From Kiritimatiellia bacterium (GTDB lineage Bacteria; Verrucomicrobiota; Kiritimatiellia; RFP12; UBA1067), in NCBI GenBank assembly GCA_017547265.1, contig JAFYQC010000084.1, forward strand, positions 1-21,251: a stretch of DNA of 21,251 bases, written 5' to 3'. Below, piece after piece: positions 13,739 through 20,310 of the stretch. Under the pieces are notes generated by a model. That model made no database searches. It was not told where the DNA came from and worked only from the letters and a program-made list of their open reading frames with translations. A program made the position numbers and the translations under genes. Numbering within the stretch: position 1 is the stretch's first letter; every line of letters starts with the position of its first letter.

Positions 13739-15019
13739 ATGGAGATAGCAGGATATAGGCCTCGTGTCATTGATGAAAGGCTCGAAATGTATCTTCGTAC
13801 CTTTGGCGCAGTCTGCGTTGAGGGTCCGAAATGGTGTGGAAAGACATGGACTTCGCGCAGGCATTCCGCAAGCGAGTTTCTTGTTGCATCGCCAGCCAAG
13901 AATTTTCAGAACCGCAAGCTTCTTGAAATCGACATCAACGCCGCTTTTGTCGGAGCAGCACCGCATCTGATTGATGAATGGCAGGAGTTTCCAGAACTTT
14001 GGGATGCGACACGCGCTTATGTGGATGAATCAAAAGAAAAGGGCAGATATATCCTTACAGGGTCTTCTACGCCGAAGCGCAAGGGGGTGATGCATAGCGG
14101 GACTGGACGCATTGCGTCGCTGCGGATGCGCCCCATGACGCTTTGGGAGAGTGGCTACTCCGAAGGACTTGTGTCTTTCCGCGCCCTTTGCGAGAACCGG
14201 TTCGATGGCGTGGTGCAGGGAAAGACGCCTGAGTTGATGGAGATTGCCGAGTGGATCGTACGAGGCGGTTGGCCGGAGTCCGTTGGAATGCCAATCCAGG
14301 ATGCAATGTCGATCCCGAGGGAATACATAAAGCAGATTGAGACAAACGATATCCACCGCATTGACGAAACGCAGCGGGACGTCCACAAGGTGGACCTGCT
14401 GCTTCGGTCGTTGGCGCGAAATGAGTCAACGGCGGTTTCGTTGTCGACGCTGTGCGGCGACATCACGGAATTTGACGCGGAGACTGTTGATTCGGATACC
14501 GTTTCCTCCTATCTTAATGCCTTGTCGCGGCTTTTCGTCATCGACAACCAGAGGCCGTTTCATGCGAATGTGCGATCAAAGGTCAGGGTCAAGCAATCTG
14601 AGAAGAGGCACCTTTGCGATCCCTCGATCGCTGCTGCGCTGCTGAAGATGACGCCTGAGAAAGTTGTTGGCGACATCCAGTTCATGGGTTTCCTGTTCGA
14701 GTCGCTCGTCGAACGGGATCTTGCTGTCTACGCCGAATGCATGGGTGCGGAGCTAATGCATTATCAGGATTACCAGAATCGGGAGATCGATGCGGCCATC
14801 GAGATGGAGGACGGCGAGTGGGCCGCGATTGAAATAAAGCTTGGCACCAGACAGGAGGATGCTGCGGCAAAGGGGTTGATTGAACTTCGCGACGCGATGG
14901 CGGCGGAGAAACGCGGCAAGCCGCCCAAGTCACTCATTGTCATTCTCGGACATTCAGGGGCGGCCTATCGGCGAAACGACGGTGTGCTCGTATGTCCGAT
15001 TGGATGCCTGAAGCCATAG
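13739..15019 (+). CDS. AAA_14/DUF4143 ATPase with nuclease-like C-terminus
   Basis: This 426-aa protein starts at 13739 behind a full TAAGGAGG. The AAA_14 domain has Walker A GPKWCGKT (29-36) and Walker B HLIDEWQ with Asp79 and Glu80, then YILTGSSTP and a GTGRIASLRMRPMTLWESG block typical of the family. The DUF4143 half (~195-426) ends with Asp351 (REIDAAIE) and Glu365-x-Lys367 (AIEIKLG), a PD-(D/E)XK-like core, and a GVLVCPIGCLKP tail usual for these proteins. The biochemical role of the family is unknown. The gene stands alone between the 23-bp repeats and repeat copy 2, which starts on the last base of its stop codon. Confidence 0.88.
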   Translation: MEIAGYRPRVIDERLEMYLRTFGAVCVEGPKWCGKTWTSRRHSASEFLVASPAKNFQNRKLLEIDINAAFVGAAPHLIDEWQEFPELWDATRAYVDESKEKGRYILTGSSTPKRKGVMHSGTGRIASLRMRPMTLWESGYSEGLVSFRALCENRFDGVVQGKTPELMEIAEWIVRGGWPESVGMPIQDAMSIPREYIKQIETNDIHRIDETQRDVHKVDLLLRSLARNESTAVSLSTLCGDITEFDAETVDSDTVSSYLNALSRLFVIDNQRPFHANVRSKVRVKQSEKRHLCDPSIAAALLKMTPEKVVGDIQFMGFLFESLVERDLAVYAECMGAELMHYQDYQNREIDAAIEMEDGEWAAIEIKLGTRQEDAAAKGLIELRDAMAAEKRGKPPKSLIVILGHSGAAYRRNDGVLVCPIGCLKP

Positions 15020-15206
15020 ATTGAAAATGGGCTGACCCTTCTGTATAAGCTCTACTGTATATGCTGTAGCGAGCAAAACCGGAATGTGGAGTATGCTCTT
15101 CTCCTGTATTCTCCTGTTCTTTGTGGCCAATATCTTTTAAGTTGAATGCCTGATGAAGAGGCATCGGATCCCCTCACCCTGACGCTGGGTTGCGACCGGG
15201 GTGACG
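15019..15206. repeat. ~189-bp interspersed element, copy 2
   Basis: This is the direct repeat partner of 10912-11100. The first base shared with copy 1 is the last base of the DUF4143 ATPase stop codon, and the copy ends at GGGGTGACG. A few bases before that point are also alike (AAGCCAT at both stops). Its right end supplies a possible -35 box for the phosphatase promoter. Confidence 0.9.
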
Positions 15207-15230
15207 CACGTAGCTGAATTTTGGTATAAT
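15201..15230 (+). promoter_or_regulatory. Extended -10 promoter for a leaderless phosphatase mRNA
   Basis: A perfect TATAAT (15225-15230) preceded by TGG lies only 7 nt before the ATG at 15238. Transcription should start at or next to the ATG. GTGACG at 15201-15206, the last bases of repeat copy 2, is 18 bp upstream and is a weak -35. No Shine-Dalgarno sequence exists. Confidence 0.65.
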
Positions 15231-15237
15231 TCACGGC

Positions 15238-16581
15238 ATGGAAATGAAACTTGATCGCAGAGGTTTTTTGCTTGGGAGCGGCGCCAGCGCAATGCTGGCG
15301 GCCAGTGCCTCCGCCGAAGGCGTTGGAGAGGCGAGTGATCCACTACATGGAACAGGGGGCGCGCCGTTATGCGTCGGCGAGCCTTGTCTGCAGGCACCGG
15401 GCGAAACGACGATGGGCGTGAGCTGGGCTGTGTCGGGGCTATCCAAGGGCGTGGTCGAAATCGCCGACAACCCGGAAATGCGAGGTTCGCGTACGGTAAA
15501 GTCTGGCGGCTACGGCCTCGTGCCGATCGACACCGAGGCGCTGCAAGTCCGCATCGAGAATCTCAAACCCGCAACGCGCTACTGGTATCGCACTGTGACG
15601 ACGCCGTTCACCGACTATCGCAACATATATGCCGCGAAGCTTGGCGAGCCAGTTGTCGGGAAGGTGCATTCGTTCACGACGTTGGGAGCTGCCGCAAGGG
15701 GGCATTTTTGCGTAATCAACGACACGCATGCGAAATGGAAGGCCTTTGAGCTCGCGGTGAAGAAGGTGAAGGAACTCGCGCCGACGGCTTTGGTCTGGAA
15801 CGGCGATGCGACAAATACGACGCAGGACAAGGCGACGGCAGTGGAGATATTCCTGAATCCGCCCGTCCCTTCCCGCGACTACGCGGCGGACATCCCGACT
15901 CTGTTCGAAAGCGGCAATCACGATTTTCGCGGCAGCTGGATATCGAAGAAGGAGGAAGTCGTCCTTCCGCGCCATCCGAGCGAGCGGCGAAGCGACCAGT
16001 GGGATCTCAAGTGGAACTTCGCCGTCCGCCTCGGGGACATTGCAATGATCGGCCTCGACACCGGCGAGGACAAGCCCGATGAGCATCCAAAGTGGTTTGG
16101 CCTTGCGAACTTCGAGCCCTATAGGAAGGCCCAGGCGAAATGGCTTGCCGAGCAGTTCGATCGTCCAGAAATTTCGTCGGCGAAGTTCAAGGTCGTTTTC
16201 TGCCATATCCCGCTGTTCGCGGCCGTAGACCATCCGGATTATCCGCATGATGGCGTCAAGATCGATCCTGACGACTACGCCTATTGGTCGCGCGAGTGTC
16301 ATGACCTCTGGGCGCCGATCCTCGAGCGCAACAAGGTGAATGTTGTCATCGCTGCTCACAAGCATCGCTTTCGTTACGATCCGCCCGCGCCAGGCCGCAG
16401 TTGGGCGCAGATTGTCGGCGGCGGCCCCGAACTTGGGAATTCTAGCGGCAAGTCGGACGAAGGGCGGTTCCCAACGGTCATCGAAGGACAGGTGCAGGAC
16501 GGCCAGCTGACGCTGCGCGTCCACGACGTCTGGCGTGATCGGGTGGTGCAGACAATTATTGCAGGAATGGATTTGACTTGA
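15238..16581 (+). CDS. Tat-exported purple-acid-phosphatase-like metallophosphoesterase
   Basis: This 447-aa protein carries a twin-arginine signal (DRRGFLLGSGASAMLAASASA, residues 6-26), so it should cross the membrane folded. Residues ~42-145 form an FN3-like beta domain as in purple acid phosphatases. The catalytic domain shows Asp162 and His164 (NDTH), Asp190 (WNGDA), Asn227-His228-Asp229 (GNHD), His323 (CHIPLF) and His374-x-His376 (AAHKHRF), a complete dinuclear metal site. It hydrolyses phosphate esters in the periplasm or on the surface; the substrate is not shown. It is preceded by repeat copy 2 and a leaderless-type promoter. Its last 26 bp overlap the end of the converging hydrolase gene. 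Confidence 0.85.
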   Translation: MEMKLDRRGFLLGSGASAMLAASASAEGVGEASDPLHGTGGAPLCVGEPCLQAPGETTMGVSWAVSGLSKGVVEIADNPEMRGSRTVKSGGYGLVPIDTEALQVRIENLKPATRYWYRTVTTPFTDYRNIYAAKLGEPVVGKVHSFTTLGAAARGHFCVINDTHAKWKAFELAVKKVKELAPTALVWNGDATNTTQDKATAVEIFLNPPVPSRDYAADIPTLFESGNHDFRGSWISKKEEVVLPRHPSERRSDQWDLKWNFAVRLGDIAMIGLDTGEDKPDEHPKWFGLANFEPYRKAQAKWLAEQFDRPEISSAKFKVVFCHIPLFAAVDHPDYPHDGVKIDPDDYAYWSRECHDLWAPILERNKVNVVIAAHKHRFRYDPPAPGRSWAQIVGGGPELGNSSGKSDEGRFPTVIEGQVQDGQLTLRVHDVWRDRVVQTIIAGMDLT

Positions 16582-17194
16582 GCTCGCGGGCGATTGTCGT
16601 CTCGATTCCGTGGCCGGGAACTACTATTGTATCTTTAGGAAGGACTTTTAGTTTTTCGAGCGATTCCTGAAGCGTCGCCATGTCGCCGCCGGGGAAGTCG
16701 GTTCGCCCGACGGAACCGCAGAAGAGCGTGTCGCCTGAGAAGAGGGTGTCTGGCTTGCCGTCGCCCGTCATGAAGAGATAGCAGCAGCCACCAGGCGTGT
16801 GGCCGGGCGTATCAATCACCTCGACCGTCGCCGTCCAACCAATGCTTGTCATGAACGCTCCTAAGTCTTTCGCAGACCTGACATTCTTTAGCCCCGTCAC
16901 CTGCGGGTAGTCTGGTGGAAACTGGTTGAAAGGATGAGATATTATCTTCGCGTCTGCGTCGCTGATAAAGACAGGAAGATCGGGGTACACCCGCTGGAGT
17001 TCTGGAATCGCGCAGATGTGGTCGAAGTGCGCGTGAGTGAGAAGGACTGCCGCGAGATTGAGTTCCTGTTTCTTGAGCTCTGCGCGTATGTGCGTCGCAT
17101 CGGCTCCCGGGTCTACGACAATCGCCTTGCCGTTTTCACTCAAGATGGAGCAGTTGACCTCAAAGGTTCCGACTTCGAAGGTTGTGCGGTTCAT
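16556..17194 (-). CDS. Metallo-beta-lactamase-fold hydrolase, glyoxalase II-like
   Basis: This 212-aa protein has the complete metal-binding set: His54-x-His56-x-Asp58-His59 (THAHFDH), His132 (TPGHTPGG), Asp155 (FSGDTLF) and His195 (VPGHGIET). The compact length and VDPGAD start match the YcbL-type glyoxalase II-like group, cytosolic thioester hydrolases. It starts at 17194 with AAGGAG 8 nt upstream and overlaps the flavoprotein gene by 4 bp (ATGA). It is the last gene of the minus-strand operon. It overlaps the convergent phosphatase gene by 26 bp, with no terminator between them. Confidence 0.88.
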   Translation of the reverse strand: MNRTTFEVGTFEVNCSILSENGKAIVVDPGADATHIRAELKKQELNLAAVLLTHAHFDHICAIPELQRVYPDLPVFISDADAKIISHPFNQFPPDYPQVTGLKNVRSAKDLGAFMTSIGWTATVEVIDTPGHTPGGCCYLFMTGDGKPDTLFSGDTLFCGSVGRTDFPGGDMATLQESLEKLKVLPKDTIVVPGHGIETTIARELKSNPFLQ

Positions 17195-18273
17195 GTCGTC
17201 TTCTCCTTTTTTGCGATGCTTGCGACTGCCTTGCGCGCCGTTGCGAAGGCGAGAGTCAAGTTGTAGCCGCCGGTCGGACCGTCGATATCCATGACTTCTC
17301 CGGCGAAGTAAAGTCCAGGCACGATCTTCGACTGCATCGTGTGCGGGTCGATCTCTCTCGTGTCAACGCCGCCAATCGTCACGATGGCTTCCTTAAGCGG
17401 CCTTGGGTTGATTTTCTCAATGCGCACCGTCATGCCGTTGAACGACGCTTCAACCGCAATCCCCGTTCCCCCGTTTAGATGCTCAATGAAGCGCTGTGCG
17501 TTGTAGATCGCAGCGCCGGAGAGCCCGAACGACTCGCAGTCGATTTCGCCGCGATACTCGAAAATCGTCTTGCCCGATGCATCGAGCACCTTCGTCGCAC
17601 CGTCCTCGAAGCGGCGTCCTGCGAGGCGCGTCACCTTCGGATCGCGCGTCTCGAGCCCGATAAGCCCAGGGCGATACGGAACGAGAGAGTGCCCGAGCGA
17701 TTTTGCGAAGTTCTGTCCGTCGCCGACTGAGCCGGTCTTTGGGTAGCTCACGCCGCCTGTTGCGATAAGGACATTCTCAGCCCAAAGTGTAAAGTTCTTT
17801 GTCGAGACGAGAAAGCCGTTCTTGAGCGGCTTGATCGCCGTGACTGCGCAGTTCGATAGGATCGGCACTTCTTCGTCGCGCAATAGGTCTCCAAACGCAT
17901 GGACTATCGTCGCTGCCTTTTCGTCGGCGGGGAAAAGACGTCCGTCTGTCATGCGCTTTGTCCTGACGCCGAGCGACTGGAACCCGCGGCAAATCTGTCG
18001 CGGGGGGCATTCGCGCACCGCCTCCGCTACGAACTCGGCGCACGGCCCTTCGCCCAAGTCGCGGAGAAATTCGTCGGGCGAGATGTCCTTAGCGAAGTTG
18101 CAGCGGCCGTTCGCCGTCATCAGCACCTTCGAGCCGAGTCGCGCCTTGCGCTCGATCACGACACAGGGGATATGTCGCTCGGCGGCAACCGCAGCGGCAA
18201 ACATTCCCGCTGCGCCACCTCCTACGATGGCGAGCTTTACCGGCCTGTGTGTCAGTGGTGCGTGAGTTGTCAT
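17191..18273 (-). CDS. HI0933/BaiN-type flavoprotein (NAD(P)/FAD-dependent oxidoreductase)
   Basis: This 360-aa protein has an N-terminal FAD-binding Rossmann motif GGGAAG (18-23) and VVIERK, then the family signature VLMTANGRCNF, VLIATGGVSYPKTGSVGDGQ in the middle, and a C-terminal YFAGEVMDIDGPTGGYNLTLA. These define the HI0933/YhiN/BaiN group. It is somewhat short for the family (usually near 400). The physiological substrate is generally unknown; BaiN acts on bile-acid intermediates in gut clostridia, but that cannot be assumed here. It starts within the end of the FN3 gene (ATGA overlap) and has no Shine-Dalgarno of its own, so translation is probably coupled. Confidence 0.85.
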   Translation of the reverse strand: MTTHAPLTHRPVKLAIVGGGAAGMFAAAVAAERHIPCVVIERKARLGSKVLMTANGRCNFAKDISPDEFLRDLGEGPCAEFVAEAVRECPPRQICRGFQSLGVRTKRMTDGRLFPADEKAATIVHAFGDLLRDEEVPILSNCAVTAIKPLKNGFLVSTKNFTLWAENVLIATGGVSYPKTGSVGDGQNFAKSLGHSLVPYRPGLIGLETRDPKVTRLAGRRFEDGATKVLDASGKTIFEYRGEIDCESFGLSGAAIYNAQRFIEHLNGGTGIAVEASFNGMTVRIEKINPRPLKEAIVTIGGVDTREIDPHTMQSKIVPGLYFAGEVMDIDGPTGGYNLTLAFATARKAVASIAKKEKTT

Positions 18274-19562
18274 TGCAGTCTGATGACTAACGGCAGCTCC
18301 GCGCCGTTAGTCATGAATGAAATTGGTTCTGATGGTTCGGACTCGTTCCCGTCCGCATCGAACGCCGTAATTGAGGCGATGTACGACGAATAGGGAGAAA
18401 GCCCTCTTATCGTTGTTGCGTTGCCAGTCGCGAACACTGTCTTGACGAGGTTGGTCGATACGCTTGAGGGAGAGTAGTCGCGAACGAAAGCGAGGTAGTC
18501 AATCAGTATTCGTCGTTTGCTTTGTGATGTGGTGTCAGACGGTTTGAGGATTAGCATACTGTTCGTGGTGATGTTGCCCAGAGGGATTAGATATGGGCTT
18601 GTGGGGAATTCATGGGTAAGTTCATTCGTGATGGATGAGCTTGCAGTGTTTGTTATGTTTGAGACAGTGATTAGGAGCCCCCATGTTCCAACGGTGTCCG
18701 TGTGATGCTTTTTTGCAGAAACAAGCATGGAAACGTTCGCTGTTTCGTTGAGTGCTTCGCGAATGGTGGAAAAATCGTATTGAAGATAGCCTTTGTAATC
18801 AGTGCTGGAGATTTGCACAACGCCGGTTGAATTCCCCGCCGCATAGATGTTGGTCCCCGAAAACGCTGGATAGTAATCCATTTGTAAATTGTCTTTGTCA
18901 AGGCATCGACTTGCATTCGTGTTTTTATTTGTTAATGCCATGAAGTCATATTCGTCAAGCATTGTGCTGTATTCTTCTTTCCGAACAACCTGTGACACCT
19001 CAATCTTGTTCGACACGGCATTTTCTGGGTTCTCCCATGAAAGGTTGCTGCGTGTTCCCTTAATCTCGTCCGATTGCAGATTTGTAGGCGGCTCGATTAA
19101 CGGCACGCCGGAAATGACAGCAGATTTCAGGTAGATGTTCCCACTATTTCCAGAGGTTGTGGTGATGGTAAACAAACGTACTCGTGACGCTGCTTCCCAG
19201 TTCGCAACAAGATTCGTTTCGGTGTTCCTTGGGATATTGCTGAATTCACAGTGGGGCGCTGGGGATTCGTTCAAAAGTGCAAGTGGAGAAATAACAAGAT
19301 TGCGATTGCATGCGGGAGTCAGCGATACGCAGACTGTTACTGATGTTACTGCGAAATTGAATTGCTGTGACTTTATGGATGAGTTAGGACTTGCAATGTA
19401 GTGGCCATTGTTGCCACTTTTGACATTCGTGTATTCCCATCTTGCAGTGTTTGTCTCGTTCGTAAGCAAGTCGTCAAATTTGACAATCATCGTTTCGGCG
19501 CAAAGCGGCGGGACGATGATTGCGAAAGCGGCGAATGCGACGAGGTGTTTTCTTGTACTCAT
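18270..19562 (-). CDS. Exported protein with an FN3 domain split by an inserted beta domain
   Basis: This 430-aa protein starts at 19562, where the signal peptide MSTRKHLVAFAAFAIIVPPLCA begins and where it overlaps the DUF4230 stop (ATGA); a start 33 codons earlier would give a non-signal, Arg-rich front. Residues ~25-155 are a beta-sandwich-like region. The FN3 start (PPTNLQSDEIKGTRSNLSWENP) near residue 160 and the FN3 end (TTIRGLSPYSSYIASITAFD) near residue 390 are separated by about 190 residues that look like a jelly-roll insert (YYPAFSGTNIYA, ILIDYLAFVRD). No catalytic motif is visible. AT content is higher than in the flanking genes. It is likely a surface or periplasmic adhesion or carbohydrate-binding protein, oddly placed among household-type genes. 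Confidence 0.7.
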   Translation of the reverse strand: MSTRKHLVAFAAFAIIVPPLCAETMIVKFDDLLTNETNTARWEYTNVKSGNNGHYIASPNSSIKSQQFNFAVTSVTVCVSLTPACNRNLVISPLALLNESPAPHCEFSNIPRNTETNLVANWEAASRVRLFTITTTSGNSGNIYLKSAVISGVPLIEPPTNLQSDEIKGTRSNLSWENPENAVSNKIEVSQVVRKEEYSTMLDEYDFMALTNKNTNASRCLDKDNLQMDYYPAFSGTNIYAAGNSTGVVQISSTDYKGYLQYDFSTIREALNETANVSMLVSAKKHHTDTVGTWGLLITVSNITNTASSSITNELTHEFPTSPYLIPLGNITTNSMLILKPSDTTSQSKRRILIDYLAFVRDYSPSSVSTNLVKTVFATGNATTIRGLSPYSSYIASITAFDADGNESEPSEPISFMTNGAELPLVIRLQ

Positions 19563-20203
19563 GGCAGCCGGAAGTCGACTCCTTTCTCCTCGAAGTAGGC
19601 GTTGAACATGACTTTCGCGGGGATGTCGAGCCCAGCTTGAACGACGAGCTCGTAGCCGCATGCGTCGCGCAGCCGGTTTGCGATCAGCGCGACTACGGAC
19701 TCACGCAGGTTCTTGGCCGAGAGAAGCGCGAACTTGTTGCAGTCCGCGGCGAGCTGGACGATATCCTCGCGGTCAGCCTTCCCGTCCTCGCGGTTCTCCC
19801 CGAACACGCGTTCGACGAGCGTCTTCTTTTCGACAGATGCGCGCTGGAGGAAATGGTCTATGGAAATAATCTTCGGCGGAGGGAGCGTCAGCGTAATGGT
19901 CTTCGCGGCTTTGTCGACGATCGGTGTCTCGGCCTGTGAGAGATCATAGCCCGCCTTGATGGTGTAGACGGTCTCGCGCACCGTGTCTGTCGAGACAGTC
20001 GAGTCGATATGCACGACCTTCCAGACGATCTTGCGCGTCGCGAGTTCCGCGATTGGGGAGTTTTCGCTTACGACGGACGAGGCGAAGGAGATGGCCCGGC
20101 TGTCCCGCCATGCGAGTTCGACGAAGATTCCGCCGACTGCGAGGAGGGCAACTACGAGCAGCGTGATAGGCATGCCCATGAATCTTTTCAGTATTTTACG
20201 CAT
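19559..20203 (-). CDS. DUF4230 family membrane-anchored protein
   Basis: This 214-aa protein has a basic N-terminus and one transmembrane segment (~12-29, MPITLLVVALLAVGGIFVEL). The rest should be outside the cytoplasm. The central block fits DUF4230: YTIKAGYDLSQAETPIVD, then ITLTLPPPKIISIDHF, then a helical part containing LLSAKNLRESVVALI. The molecular function of the family is unknown. The start at 20203 lies inside the end of the 28-codon ORF (16-bp overlap) and lacks a Shine-Dalgarno, so it probably depends on ribosomes coming from that ORF. It overlaps the next gene by 4 bp. Confidence 0.75.
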   Translation of the reverse strand: MRKILKRFMGMPITLLVVALLAVGGIFVELAWRDSRAISFASSVVSENSPIAELATRKIVWKVVHIDSTVSTDTVRETVYTIKAGYDLSQAETPIVDKAAKTITLTLPPPKIISIDHFLQRASVEKKTLVERVFGENREDGKADREDIVQLAADCNKFALLSAKNLRESVVALIANRLRDACGYELVVQAGLDIPAKVMFNAYFEEKGVDFRLP

Positions 20204-20274
20204 GATGCAACGATGACGAGCAGCACGACTACCGCTGCGCCGAGAATCAGGGTGATTTTGGTTTGTCGGGTCAT
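20188..20274 (-). CDS. 28-aa hydrophobic membrane peptide or lipopeptide, operon leader ORF
   Basis: The peptide begins MTRQTK, continues as a hydrophobic helix (residues 7-24), and ends VASC-VKY. VASC at 22-25 reads as a lipobox, so the mature product could be a four-residue lipopeptide; a plain membrane peptide is equally possible. The ATG at 20274 lies 8 nt after a perfect TATAAT on the minus strand, consistent with a leaderless start. Its stop lies 16 bp inside the DUF4230 gene, which has no ribosome binding site. That makes the ORF a likely coupling leader as well as a possible peptide gene. Confidence 0.5.
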   Translation of the reverse strand: MTRQTKITLILGAAVVVLLVIVASCVKY

Positions 20275-20282
20275 CGCGCGGT

Positions 20283-20288
20283 ATTATA
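20283..20288 (-). promoter_or_regulatory. -10 box of the minus-strand operon
   Basis: A perfect TATAAT on the minus strand (with TGC in front, an extended -10) lies 8 nt before the ATG at 20274. No good -35 is present. It drives the operon from the 28-aa ORF to the glyoxalase-II-like gene. Confidence 0.65.
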
Positions 20289-20297
20289 GCAAAATGG

Positions 20298-20303
20298 TAT
20301 AAT
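20298..20303 (+). promoter_or_regulatory. -10 box of the AEC permease gene
   Basis: TATAAT preceded by TGG lies 7 nt before the ATG at 20311, the same layout as at 15225-15238. It is 9 bp from the opposing -10 box, and the surrounding bases continue the symmetry (CGCGG-TATTATA and TATAATA-CGCG). The two promoters cannot be occupied at once if the polymerase footprints are normal. Confidence 0.65.
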
Positions 20304-20310
20304 ACGCGAA

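Noticed and set aside
10912..15206. Composite transposon
   Set aside because: The direct repeats lack a transposase gene and clear terminal inverted repeats, and no target duplication could be seen outside them.
15439..16524. 361-codon minus-strand ORF opposite the phosphatase
   Set aside because: The plus strand carries a full metal-site motif set and a Tat signal; the antisense product has no family features.
19563..19661. N-terminal extension of the split-FN3 protein
   Set aside because: The extra 33 residues are Arg-rich and come from the overlapping DUF4230 gene; the signal peptide begins at the ATG of 19562.
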